DNA of 10,068 nucleotides from Megamonas hypermegale (GCA_002314325.1 DCFC01000037.1:1-10068); one strand, 5' to 3'; positions 1 to 7,043 are shown, counted from the stretch's first letter. A program made the numbers and translations. The notes: a model not told the origin generated them from the letters alone.

Positions 1-97
1 TACGTGCCAGTGATTTTTTAGGGAGTTGAAAAACTATACTTCGCTACTCATGCTGAATTTTCATCCATGTTAGAGATTTTCCCGGTAGCTTTAGCTA

Positions 98-188
98 TTA
101 AGAAAACAATTTTTTATTTCTGTTTTTAGTTCAAATGTCTGAGCAAAGCGAGTTTTTGAACGTTGGAAATAAAAAATTGTTTTCTTAA
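98..188. repeat. Long inverted repeat with 23-bp perfect arms
   Basis: Positions 98-120 and 166-188 are exact reverse complements over 23 bp. A nested 7-bp pair, GTTCAAA (129-135) and TTTGAAC (155-161), lies between them. The arms are AT-rich and each outer end is TTAA. Read as RNA in either direction this makes one long hairpin. It does not look like a standard intrinsic terminator because the stem is not GC-rich and no U-run follows it. It could be a small non-autonomous (MITE-like) element, a structured RNA or the relic of a mobile element. I cannot tell which from one copy. Confidence 0.75.
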
Positions 189-233
189 AGTGAAAATCTT
201 TTAGCAGTGCACGAACCAAAGGATTTCTTTTTC

Positions 234-331
234 GGCAACTTTTCTTTATCCTCAAAGAAAAATTGCCCGGCACAATATGAAAATAAATTAATAAATACTT
301 CTCTTTACCTTATATTGTGCCGAACCGGCAC
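234..331. repeat. Abutting hairpins with alternative pairing
   Basis: The first hairpin pairs 234-247 with 254-267 (14 bp, one G:T pair, loop ATCCTC). It directly abuts a second stem, in which CGGCACAATAT (268-278) pairs with ATATTGTGCCG (312-322). The right arm of that stem can instead fold with its neighbour: GTGCCG (317-322), loop AAC, CGGCAC (326-331). The two folds use the same bases and exclude each other. The region lies downstream of rpmB on the minus strand, beyond its likely terminator. The function is unknown. Confidence 0.6.
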
Positions 332-361
332 TCTCCCTCTATCGAGTTCCTTACTATTAAC

Positions 362-389
362 AATAAAAAAAATAAGCCACTTATTTTTT
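362..389 (-). terminator. Probable rpmB terminator
   Basis: On the minus strand, about 40 nt beyond the rpmB stop, a 10-bp perfect stem closes a TGG loop: AAAAAATAAG at 367-376 on the plus strand pairs with CTTATTTTTT at 380-389. On the minus strand the stem runs into a T tract (plus-strand A run, 365-372). A second short hairpin, ATAAG-CAG-CTTAT, lies at 393-405, closer to the gene. The stem is AT-rich, so termination efficiency is uncertain. Confidence 0.55.
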
Positions 390-427
390 CTTATAAGCAG
401 CTTATCTTTTATACAGTCCGCAGACCA

Positions 428-616
428 TTAAGCACGTTGGATTTTACCAGAACGCATGCAGCTAGTGCAAACATTAACACGTTTAACTTCGCCGTCAACA
501 ACAGCGCGTACACGCTGAATGTTCGGTTTCCAAGTGCGTTTTGTTTTTAAATGAGAATGGCTTACATTCATACCTGCTCTTTCGCCTTTAGCGCAGATTT
601 CGCAAACATTTGCCAT
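428..616 (-). CDS. rpmB: 50S ribosomal protein L28
   Basis: This encodes a 62-residue L28, a structural protein of the large ribosomal subunit. The N-terminus begins MANVCEICAKG, followed by a basic middle (SHSHLKTKRTWKPNIQRV) and a C-terminus ending SGKIQRA, all typical of the family. Two Cys pairs, CEIC (Cys5/Cys8) and CTSC (near residue 50), make this the zinc-binding (C+) form; many bacteria also carry Cys-free paralogues. The ATG at 616-614 is chosen because AAGGAGGTG stands just upstream of it. An in-frame GTG at 625-623 lies inside that ribosome binding site and is not used. The gene is divergent from nadE and is monocistronic within what can be seen. Confidence 0.96.
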   Translation of the reverse strand: MANVCEICAKGERAGMNVSHSHLKTKRTWKPNIQRVRAVVDGEVKRVNVCTSCMRSGKIQRA

Positions 617-622
617 CAAGCA

Positions 623-631
623 CACCTCCTT
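623..631 (-). promoter_or_regulatory. Ribosome binding site fixing the rpmB start
   Basis: The minus strand reads AAGGAGGTG, a near-perfect anti-16S sequence, with 6 nt before the ATG at 616. It rules out the in-frame upstream GTG at 625-623, which overlaps it. Confidence 0.85.
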
Positions 632-685
632 AATTAATGGAAGATAGAAAAATTACTAGGTTATTTTCAAAAACACAGTGTTAAC

Positions 686-715
686 ATTATATCACAGAAA
701 TATTTTAGATTGCAA
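686..715 (-). promoter_or_regulatory. rpmB promoter (extended -10)
   Basis: On the minus strand, TTGCAA (plus 710-715) is followed after 18 nt by a perfect TATAAT (plus 686-691). The TATAAT is preceded by TGA, giving an extended -10 element. Transcription would start near 679, leaving a leader of about 60 nt before the rpmB ATG. Confidence 0.7.
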
Positions 716-770
716 GCATTTTATTTATTTGTTTATGCAATTACTTGTAAATGCGGGTAATTCGTGATAT

Positions 771-779
771 TGTTATACC
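771..779 (+). promoter_or_regulatory. Possible nadE promoter (extended -10)
   Basis: TGTTATACC contains a TGN-extended -10-like hexamer (TATACC, 774-779). There is no -35 at normal spacing; the nearest, TTGTAA at 745-750, is too far away. The rest of the rpmB-nadE intergenic region shows no better plus-strand candidate, so a weak or activator-dependent promoter is possible. Confidence 0.3.
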
Positions 780-821
780 ATAAATATTTAAGAAAATAAT
801 CTGTACAAAGGCGGTCATTCT

Positions 822-2720
822 ATGTTAAAAATCTGTTTCAGCCAATTTGAAGTTGAACCAGGTCATCCTGACCTTAATTTTTCTAAAATGCTTCAGGCTA
901 TAAATGAAGCGAAGCAAAATCATGCCGATATCATTATTTTCCCGGAGATGGTCATTCCCGGCTATCTGCTCGGCGATACGTGGGAACAGACTTCCTATTT
1001 AAAAGACTGTCTGGCCTACGGCGACGATATCATCGCCCAGTCGGACGATATCTGCATTATTTTCGGCAATATTGCCGTTGATTGGAGCAAAAAAAACACG
1101 GACGGGCGCGTGCGCAAATACAATGCTCTGTACGCGGCTTATCAGGGAAAATTAATCCAGCCGGAAAAATCGCCGTATCCGTTCGCGATAAAAACGCTGT
1201 TCCCGAACTACCGCGAATTTGACGACAGCCGCTACTTCTTCAGCCTGCAAAATCTGGCAACGGAAATGAACAAGCCGGTCGAAGAACTTCTGTCACCGAT
1301 GAAAGTGAATATTAAAGGACAGGAATTTAATCTGGGCTGTATTTTATGTGAAGATGGTTGGAGCGACGATTATAATTTTTCACCGATAGATATTCTGTGC
1401 CAAAATTACAAGCTCGATATGCTCGTCAACATCTCGGCTTCTCCATATACTTTCGGCAAGAACAACAAACGCCACCGCGTTTTTTCCAAACAGGCGAAAG
1501 ACAATAATGTTCCGCTCGTCTATGTAAATAATATCGGTATCCAAAACAACGGCAAAACCATCTATACATTCGACGGCTCCAGCACCGTTTATGACGCTGA
1601 TGGCAACATCATCGCCTGCTGTGCGGCCTACACCGAAAAAAATACGTATGTGGAATTATCTGCCGCAAAATCCTATCCGGCTCTGCCTGTGCCGCAAAAC
1701 GACGATATCGCCAATATCTATCAGGCGCTCTGCTACGGTATCAAAAAGTTCCTGCACGATATCCGTATGAAAAAAGTAATTATCGGCATATCGGGCGGCA
1801 TCGACTCGGCGGTGGCTTCCGCTCTGTATGCTCACGTTATCGGCAAGGAAAATGTTACATTAATTAATATGCCGAGTAAATTCAATTCGGAAACGACAAA
1901 AGGACTGTCAAGCCAGCTGGCGCATAATCTCGGCTGCCACTATGCGATTGTGCCGATACAGGAAGTTGTCGATTTCACAGTAAATCAGTTTGAACAGACG
2001 CAGGTGGAAAACCTGTCGACACAGGAAATAAATCATGTAAAAGTTTCATCCTTCGTCAAAGAAAACATTCAGGCGCGCGACCGCTCGGCACGCATTCTCG
2101 CCGGCATGGCGGCTGCAATCGGCGGCGGCTTCACCTGCAATGCCAACAAAGCGGAAACGACAGTCGGCTATTCCACATTGTACGGCGACCAGTCCGGTTT
2201 TCTGGCGGCGCTTGCCGACCTTTGGAAATATCAGGTTTATGATTTGGCGCGCTATTTAAATAAGGAAGTTTATAAACGCGAAGTAATCCCGCAGGGAATT
2301 ATCGACATCGTGCCGAGTGCGGAACTTTCCGCCGAACAGGATGTCGACGCCGGCAAGGGAGACCCGATAAAATATCCGTACCATGATTTTTTATTCCGCT
2401 CGTTCGTCGAAAGCTGGCAAAAAGTAACGCCGGAGGATATTCTCGTCTGGTACAGTGAAGGCACGCTGGAAGAACATCTCGGCTGTGAACAAGGCCTTGC
2501 AAAAAAATATTTCCCGACGGCCAAAGAATTCATCGCCGATTTGGAACGCTGGTGGAATTTATTTACCGGCATGGCTGTGGCCAAACGCATTCAGGCTCCG
2601 CCTATACTTGCCGTAAGCCGCCGCGCATACGGATTTGACCACCGCGAGTCGCAAAACGGCGCTTATTACACGAGAGCGTACAAACAGCTCAAAGCAAAGC
2701 TTCTGGGTGAGAGTGCATGA
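822..2720 (+). CDS. nadE: Glutamine-dependent NAD+ synthase
   Basis: This 632-residue two-domain enzyme catalyses the last step of NAD+ synthesis. Nicotinate adenine dinucleotide is adenylylated with ATP and then amidated with ammonia drawn from glutamine. The N-terminal nitrilase-type glutaminase domain (about 1-280) keeps its catalytic triad: Glu42 in FPEM, Lys124 in KTLFPNY and Cys176 in CILCEDGW. The C-terminal synthetase domain (about 300-632) has the ATP-pyrophosphatase loop SGGIDS at 324-329 and the NKAETTVGYSTLYGD block at 443-456. The length fits the glutamine-using class rather than the roughly 275-residue ammonia-only class. The start ATG follows AAAGGCGG at good spacing. The stop overlaps the rsmD start (ATGA), so the two are translationally coupled. 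Confidence 0.96.
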   Translation: MLKICFSQFEVEPGHPDLNFSKMLQAINEAKQNHADIIIFPEMVIPGYLLGDTWEQTSYLKDCLAYGDDIIAQSDDICIIFGNIAVDWSKKNTDGRVRKYNALYAAYQGKLIQPEKSPYPFAIKTLFPNYREFDDSRYFFSLQNLATEMNKPVEELLSPMKVNIKGQEFNLGCILCEDGWSDDYNFSPIDILCQNYKLDMLVNISASPYTFGKNNKRHRVFSKQAKDNNVPLVYVNNIGIQNNGKTIYTFDGSSTVYDADGNIIACCAAYTEKNTYVELSAAKSYPALPVPQNDDIANIYQALCYGIKKFLHDIRMKKVIIGISGGIDSAVASALYAHVIGKENVTLINMPSKFNSETTKGLSSQLAHNLGCHYAIVPIQEVVDFTVNQFEQTQVENLSTQEINHVKVSSFVKENIQARDRSARILAGMAAAIGGGFTCNANKAETTVGYSTLYGDQSGFLAALADLWKYQVYDLARYLNKEVYKREVIPQGIIDIVPSAELSAEQDVDAGKGDPIKYPYHDFLFRSFVESWQKVTPEDILVWYSEGTLEEHLGCEQGLAKKYFPTAKEFIADLERWWNLFTGMAVAKRIQAPPILAVSRRAYGFDHRESQNGAYYTRAYKQLKAKLLGESA

Positions 2721-3286
2721 GGATTATCACCGGCTCGGCACGCGGAGCGAAGCTGAAAGCGCCGAAAGGACAGAACACCAGACCGACGGCTGACAGGATA
2801 AAAGAATCGCTGTTCAACATACTCGGTGCGTTTGTTTACGACAAAAAAGTTCTGGACATGTTCTCCGGCACTGGCAATCTGGCACTGGAAGCACTGAGCC
2901 GCGGAGCTTGTCACGCCGTCATGGTGGATACGGCGCCAGAGAGCATTGCCGCTATAAAATTCAACGCTCAGCATACGAAACTGCTTGACAAGGCTGAGAT
3001 TTTAAAAGCGGATATCTTCGCCGCCGTAAAAAAGTTTCATCAAAAAAAGCTGAAATTTGATATAATATTTTGTGACCCGCCTTACCACAAAAATCTATGT
3101 CTGCAAAGTTTAAAAATCCTGCATGAATATCCCGTGCTCAATAGCGGCGGGCTAATCATCATGGAACATGCCGCAGAAGACGTTCTGCCGGACAGTTATG
3201 AGGAGTTTTCCCTGCTGCGCCGCCAGAAATACGGTTCAACGACGCAGATAAGCATATATAAAACGACAGTTAAAAGCGAGGAATAA
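2717..3286 (+). CDS. rsmD: 16S rRNA (guanine-966-N2)-methyltransferase RsmD
   Basis: This SAM-dependent enzyme methylates the N2 of G966 (E. coli numbering) in 16S rRNA during 30S assembly. The 189 residues match the family length. The N-terminus MRIITGSARGAKLKAPKG followed by TRPTADRIKESLFNIL is the family signature. The SAM-binding loop is DMFSGTGNLALEALSRGA (47-64), and the catalytic DPPY sits at 120-123. The ATG shares bases with the nadE stop codon, so expression is coupled to nadE. coaD follows after 4 bp, reproducing the rsmD-coaD pair that is common in bacteria. Confidence 0.95.
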   Translation: MRIITGSARGAKLKAPKGQNTRPTADRIKESLFNILGAFVYDKKVLDMFSGTGNLALEALSRGACHAVMVDTAPESIAAIKFNAQHTKLLDKAEILKADIFAAVKKFHQKKLKFDIIFCDPPYHKNLCLQSLKILHEYPVLNSGGLIIMEHAAEDVLPDSYEEFSLLRRQKYGSTTQISIYKTTVKSEE

Positions 3287-3290
3287 TACT

Positions 3291-3770
3291 ATGATAACTG
3301 CAATCTGTCCGGGCAGCTTCGACCCGGTAACAAACGGCCATATCGATATATTCAAGCGCGCTACGAAAATGTTTGACAATGTCATTGTCGGCGTATTCAA
3401 CAACGTGCACAAAAAGCCGCTCTTTACGGTGGAGGAGCGCGTCGCCCTGTTAAAAGAAGCGACAAAAGGCATTCCCAATCTCACCGTGGATGCTTTCGGC
3501 GGTCTGCTGGCCGATTACGCGCATGATAAAAATGCTCACGTGATTGTCCGCGGTCTCCGCGATGCCAACGATTTTCTGTACGAATTTCCGCGCGCCATGC
3601 TGATTAAAAGTATGGCTCCCGACATCGAAAATATTTTTCTGACTACGGATAACCGTTACTATCACGTGTCCTCATCGGCAATCCGCGAGCTGGCGCAGTT
3701 CGGCGGAGATATTTCCGCCCTCGTTCCGCCGTGCGTGGAAAAAGCCATTCATGCCAAAGTTAAAAAATAA
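3291..3770 (+). CDS. coaD: Phosphopantetheine adenylyltransferase
   Basis: This enzyme transfers AMP from ATP to 4'-phosphopantetheine to give dephospho-CoA, the penultimate step of coenzyme A synthesis. It has 159 residues, as expected. The N-terminus PGSFDPVTNGH carries the nucleotidyltransferase TxGH motif (14-17). Lys42 is present in HKKPLF, RGLRD stands at 86-90, and VSSSAIREL forms the C-terminal ATP-binding motif, followed by FGGDISALVPP. The stretch after RGLRDANDF (LYEFPRAMLIKS) departs somewhat from the usual DFEYE-type sequence, but nothing essential is lost. Its ribosome binding site (GCGAGGAA, 3276-3283) lies inside the end of rsmD. Confidence 0.95.
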   Translation: MITAICPGSFDPVTNGHIDIFKRATKMFDNVIVGVFNNVHKKPLFTVEERVALLKEATKGIPNLTVDAFGGLLADYAHDKNAHVIVRGLRDANDFLYEFPRAMLIKSMAPDIENIFLTTDNRYYHVSSSAIRELAQFGGDISALVPPCVEKAIHAKVKK

Positions 3771-3805
3771 TCTTTCTTAAATTAAATTTCAAAGGTTGGA
3801 TTATA

Positions 3806-4288
3806 ATGGATATCATAAAAACACTTGATGAACTGGAAGAACTCGTTTCCAATTCTTCGCGGCTCGTTTTTACGAATAAATGTCTGATTGAAGAAGATGC
3901 TCTCGTCCGCCTCATTGACGATATTCGCAAAGACTGGCCGTCCGCCCTGAAAGAAGCGGAGGAAATCACGCAAAACCGCGACAAAATCATCGAAGACGCC
4001 CGCGCAGAAGCCAAAAACATCATCGAACAGGCCAAAGCCTACGCGCAGAAAAAGGCTTCCGAAGATGAAATAACGTTAGCCGCCAAAGCCAGAGCCAAAG
4101 AAATTCTGGAAAAAACATTCACGCAGTCGGAAGCCATGCGCAACGACTCCGTTCAATACGCCCAGCAGGTTTTCGACCATATGGGACTGTACGTGCAGAA
4201 TGTCATGAACAATATTCAGGCAGCTAAAGAGGGCTTAAAAAATATTGAAGTAAAAAAAGAAGAACAGCCGTCTTCCGAAGAAAAATAA
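3806..4288 (+). CDS. Coiled-coil protein of the coaD-linked family
   Basis: The product is a 160-residue soluble protein of unknown function. After an N-terminal segment (MDIIKTLDELEELVSNSSR) comes a long Ala/Glu/Lys-rich helix, about residues 45-110, with repeats such as EDARAEAKNIIEQAKAYA that resemble subunit b/E/H stalks of rotary ATPases or DivIVA-like coiled coils. The C-terminus is acidic and charged (EEQPSSEEK). There is no Walker motif, signal peptide or membrane segment, so the automatic name 'ATPase' often given to such proteins is misleading. Similar coiled-coil genes next to coaD are common in Bacillota. It is probably cotranscribed with coaD (35-bp gap) and is the last gene before a terminator. 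A structural or cell-division role is only a guess. Confidence 0.85.
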   Translation: MDIIKTLDELEELVSNSSRLVFTNKCLIEEDALVRLIDDIRKDWPSALKEAEEITQNRDKIIEDARAEAKNIIEQAKAYAQKKASEDEITLAAKARAKEILEKTFTQSEAMRNDSVQYAQQVFDHMGLYVQNVMNNIQAAKEGLKNIEVKKEEQPSSEEK

Positions 4289-4296
4289 TCACTGTA

Positions 4297-4340
4297 TAAA
4301 AAAGCTACTGTCTTGAATTTTTCAAGCAGCAGCTTTTTTC
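4297..4340 (+). terminator. Intrinsic terminator after the nadE operon
   Basis: AAAAAGCTACTG pairs with CAGCAGCTTTTT (one G:T), then the inner CTTGAA pairs with TTCAAG around a short T loop. A T-run (4333-4339) follows. The hairpin ends only 20 nt before the next gene's TTG start, so the downstream genes need read-through or a promoter inside or upstream of it. Confidence 0.85.
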
Positions 4341-4346
4341 ATGAAG

Positions 4347-4363
4347 AAAGGAATTTGTAATTG
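4347..4363 (+). promoter_or_regulatory. Ribosome binding site and TTG start of the radical SAM gene
   Basis: AAAGGA at 4347-4352 stands 8 nt before TTG at 4361-4363. No ATG or GTG start is available near it in frame. Using TTG retains the N-terminus MIKLEPSILQSVTKPARY, which fits the family's usual 'KPARY-GGE' opening. Confidence 0.75.
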
Positions 4364-6205
4364 ATTAAACTAGAACCTTCGATTTTACAATCGGTAACCA
4401 AACCGGCCCGTTACACCGGCGGTGAACTCAATGCCGCACATAAAAATCACGCCCAGATGAAATGCACCTTTGCGCTTTCCATGCCCGACGTATACGAAGT
4501 CGGTATGTCCAATCTGGGGCTGAAAATTCTCTATGAAGTATTGAATGAACGCGAAGATACCGTAGCGGAACGTGTCTATGCTCCGTGGCTCGACATGGAG
4601 GAAAAAATGCGCGAGCATAATATTCCGCTTTACGCTCTGGAATCGTTCACGCCGCTCAAAGAATTCGATTTTGTCGGTTTTTCCCTGCAATACGAAATGA
4701 TTTACACGAATGTCCTCAACATGCTCGATTTGGCAGGTATTGCCCTTTGGCAGAAAGACCGCGGCGAAGACGAACCGTTCATCGTCGGCGGCGGCCCGTG
4801 CGTCTACAATGTCGAACCTGTCGCCGACTTCTTCGACTTTTTCGTCATCGGTGAAGGCGAAGAAGTTCTAAACGAAATAGTCGACACATTCATCAAATGG
4901 AAGGAAAACGGCAAAAAAGGCGGCCGAAACGGCTTTTTACGCGAAGTGGCAAAGCTCGACGGCATATACGTTCCGTCCCTGTATGAAGCCCATTACAACG
5001 AGGACAATACATTTAAAGAAATCGTGCCGCTGGCAGATGAAGCAAAACCGGTTATAAAAAAACGCGTAATCAAGGATTTCCGCAATGCGTTCGCCATAAA
5101 AAAACCGGTACTGCCGTATATCGAAATCGTGCACGACCGCGTAATGCTGGAGCTGTTCCGCGGCTGTACGCGCGGCTGCCGCTTCTGTCAGGCGGGTATA
5201 TCCTACCGCCCTGTACGGGAACGCACGGCAGACAGACTGCGCACCATTGCCAAAGAACTGCTCGACAATACGGGCTACAATGAAATGTCGCTGACTTCGC
5301 TGAGTTCCGCCGATTACAGCTGCCTCAACGAAATCGTCGACGACCTCATGGAGGATTACAAAGACGAGCGCGTTTCCTTCTCGCTGCCTTCCCTGCGCAT
5401 CGACAGCTTCTCCATCGACCTAGCGCATAAAATGCAGCAGGTGCGAAAAAGCGGACTGACGTTTGCACCGGAAGCCGGAACGCAACGGCTGCGCGACGTC
5501 ATCAACAAAGGCGTTACGGAAGAAAATCTCATGGAAGCAACCGGCGCAGCTTTCCGCCACGGCTGGAAAACGGTTAAGCTGTATTTCATGATGGGTCTGC
5601 CGACGGAAACGGACGAAGACATCATCGGCATCGCCGAGCTCGGTACTAAAGTTGCCCGCCTGTACCGCTATATAACGAAACGGCGCGATATAAAAGTGAC
5701 TGTCAGCGTATCGTGCTTCGTGCCGAAGCCGTTTACGCCGTTCCAGTGGTTCCCGCAGAATACGCTGGAAGAATTTCAGCGCAAGCAGCAGCTGTTGAAA
5801 TCGCATATCACCGACCGCGCCGTGCAGTTCAATTACCATACGGCGACAACGAGCGAGCTGGAAGGCGTCATCTCGCGCGGCGACAGACGACTGAGCCGCG
5901 TCATCTATCAGGCATGGAAAGACGGCGCCAAATTCGACGGCTGGAGCGAGGAATTCAAATACGACGTCTGGATGAATGCTTTCTCTAAATGCAATATCGA
6001 CCCGTATTTCTACAACAGACGCGAATACAGCTTTACGGAAAAACTGCCGTGGGAACATACCACACCGGCCGTCAGCAAGAAATTCCTGCAAAGAGAATAC
6101 GAAAAAGCCTTAAAGGGCGAACTGACGCATGACTGTCGCCACGATAACTGCAACGGCTGCGGTATCTGCCCTGCACTCGGCACGGATATGGACACGATAA
6201 AATAA
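4361..6205 (+). CDS. TIGR03960-family B12-binding-fold radical SAM protein
   Basis: The product has 614 residues. The N-terminal half (about 1-230) resembles a cobalamin-binding fold, with SMPDVYEVGMSNLGLKILYEVLN near the start and IVGGGPCVYNVEPVADFF later. I do not see the classic DxHxxG cobalamin-ligand motif. The radical SAM cluster motif is Cys269-x3-Cys273-x2-Cys276 (RGCTRGCRFCQAG). A C-terminal Cys group (592, 597, 600, 603; CNGCGIC) suggests another metal site. The start is TTG at 4361: AAAGGA (4347-4352) is well placed and the next ATG lies some 30 codons in, beyond conserved sequence. The next gene is its usual DUF2344 partner. A role in tRNA or rRNA modification is often supposed, but the reaction is not known to me. 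Confidence 0.9.
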   Translation: MIKLEPSILQSVTKPARYTGGELNAAHKNHAQMKCTFALSMPDVYEVGMSNLGLKILYEVLNEREDTVAERVYAPWLDMEEKMREHNIPLYALESFTPLKEFDFVGFSLQYEMIYTNVLNMLDLAGIALWQKDRGEDEPFIVGGGPCVYNVEPVADFFDFFVIGEGEEVLNEIVDTFIKWKENGKKGGRNGFLREVAKLDGIYVPSLYEAHYNEDNTFKEIVPLADEAKPVIKKRVIKDFRNAFAIKKPVLPYIEIVHDRVMLELFRGCTRGCRFCQAGISYRPVRERTADRLRTIAKELLDNTGYNEMSLTSLSSADYSCLNEIVDDLMEDYKDERVSFSLPSLRIDSFSIDLAHKMQQVRKSGLTFAPEAGTQRLRDVINKGVTEENLMEATGAAFRHGWKTVKLYFMMGLPTETDEDIIGIAELGTKVARLYRYITKRRDIKVTVSVSCFVPKPFTPFQWFPQNTLEEFQRKQQLLKSHITDRAVQFNYHTATTSELEGVISRGDRRLSRVIYQAWKDGAKFDGWSEEFKYDVWMNAFSKCNIDPYFYNRREYSFTEKLPWEHTTPAVSKKFLQREYEKALKGELTHDCRHDNCNGCGICPALGTDMDTIK

Positions 6206-6223
6206 AGAAAGGCAGTTGTACAA

Positions 6224-6907
6224 ATGATAAAATACCGTTTAAAAATCACCAAAGGTGAACCGATAAGATATATCTCCCATCTCGACTTTGCCGCACTCAT
6301 GCAAAGAGCCATCTGCCGCTCCCATTTGCCGGCGGCATATTCGGAAGGATTTAATCCGCATATGAAAATCGCCTTTGCCTCCGCTCTGTCGGTCGGCATA
6401 ACGAGCACCTGCGAATACATGGATTTGGAACTCAAAAAAGATGTCTGCCAGCCGGAAGTTTTCGATAAACTGCGGGCAGCACTGCCTCCGGGAGTGGAAC
6501 TTTTGCAGGTAAAACAGATAGACATGCGCTCCAAAGCGCTCATGTCCGTAGTGGATGAAGGCTCCTACGAAATAAAAATGCCTCTGCCGGACGATTTGGA
6601 CAAACTGCAGCACGCCGTAGATACGTTCAACAAAACGGCGCAGATTATCATCACGCGCGAAACGCCGAAAAAGCGTAAAGAAATCGAAATAAAGCAGTAT
6701 CTGCCGAAAAAAATCACGCTTACGGCGAAAAACAACGTATTAAAATTACAGCTGAACATAAAAATAACTTCCACCGGAACGGTTAAACCAAACGAAGTTC
6801 TGGAAGTGTTAAACCGCGAATTTCAGCTTGACCTGCCAGTAAAAGAAGCTCTAATCTGCCGCACGGGGCTGTATCATCAGGGAAAAAATCTCATAGACAT
6901 CGATTAA
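6224..6907 (+). CDS. DUF2344 (TIGR03936) radical-SAM-linked protein
   Basis: The product is 227 residues. The opening (MIKYRLKITKGEPIRYISHLDF) and the block AYSEGFNPHMKIAFASALSVGI (about 46-67) are the hallmarks of this family. Proteins of this family are encoded next to, or fused to, the radical SAM protein encoded upstream. Here they are separate genes 18 bp apart in the same direction. The function is unknown; it may help select or hold the substrate of its partner. There is no signal peptide or membrane helix. The ribosome binding site (AAAGG, 6208-6212) is modest. The gene is followed at once by a strong terminator, so the pair ends its transcript. Confidence 0.92.
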   Translation: MIKYRLKITKGEPIRYISHLDFAALMQRAICRSHLPAAYSEGFNPHMKIAFASALSVGITSTCEYMDLELKKDVCQPEVFDKLRAALPPGVELLQVKQIDMRSKALMSVVDEGSYEIKMPLPDDLDKLQHAVDTFNKTAQIIITRETPKKRKEIEIKQYLPKKITLTAKNNVLKLQLNIKITSTGTVKPNEVLEVLNREFQLDLPVKEALICRTGLYHQGKNLIDID

Positions 6908-6911
6908 CAGG

Positions 6912-6955
6912 AAAGTTCGTTTTTCTTCACCATGAAGAGAAGCGAACTTTTTTTA
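6912..6955 (+). terminator. Strong intrinsic terminator
   Basis: An 18-bp stem pairs 6912-6929 (AAAGTTCG, then TTTTTCTTCA) with 6933-6950 (TGAAGAGAAG, then CGAACTTT). It has two G:T pairs and a 3-nt loop, and a run of T follows. It closes the radical SAM-DUF2344 unit. Confidence 0.92.
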
Positions 6956-6981
6956 TTTTATGAGTAGAAAAAAAGGAATTT

Positions 6982-7033
6982 TTGAAGATATAGCGAAAAA
7001 TAATAATATAACAAATTGAATTCATACTATAAT
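6982..7033 (+). promoter_or_regulatory. Probable promoter of the usp cluster
   Basis: A perfect TATAAT lies at 7028-7033, 25 nt before the usp ATG, but no -35 is recognisable at 16-18 nt spacing. A second candidate is TTGAAG (6982-6987) with TATAAC (7007-7012) at 19 nt. The strong terminator upstream makes a promoter somewhere in 6956-7040 necessary. Confidence 0.45.
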
Positions 7034-7043
7034 GTTTCATTAT

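Larger units (their letters stand above)
1..427. other. Gene-free, hairpin-rich region
   Basis: No convincing gene is seen here. The short open frames on both strands lack ribosome binding sites, have low-complexity Lys/Phe-rich or Ser-rich products, and run straight through inverted repeats. Positions 1-29 could encode the last few residues of a protein from outside the window (frame ending in TGA at 27-29), but that is too short to judge. From 86 onward the region is a chain of inverted repeats: a small TAGC/GCTA hairpin at 86-97, the long repeat at 98-188, abutting hairpins at 234-331 and a likely rpmB terminator at 362-389. The rest is AT-rich and unassigned. Confidence 0.6.

Noticed and set aside
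91..273. A 60-residue minus-strand open frame
   Set aside because: It has no ribosome binding site, a Lys/Phe-rich low-complexity product, and both arms of the 23-bp inverted repeat inside it. Coding is unlikely.
207..550. Two plus-strand open frames (207-431 and 317-550)
   Set aside because: Both lack ribosome binding sites, cross hairpins and the rpmB terminator, and one runs antisense through rpmB. They are best seen as chance frames.
5420..6091. A 223-residue minus-strand open frame inside the radical SAM gene
   Set aside because: It lies antisense to well-conserved coding sequence, has no family resemblance and no ribosome binding site. Long antisense frames arise from the codon bias of the real gene.
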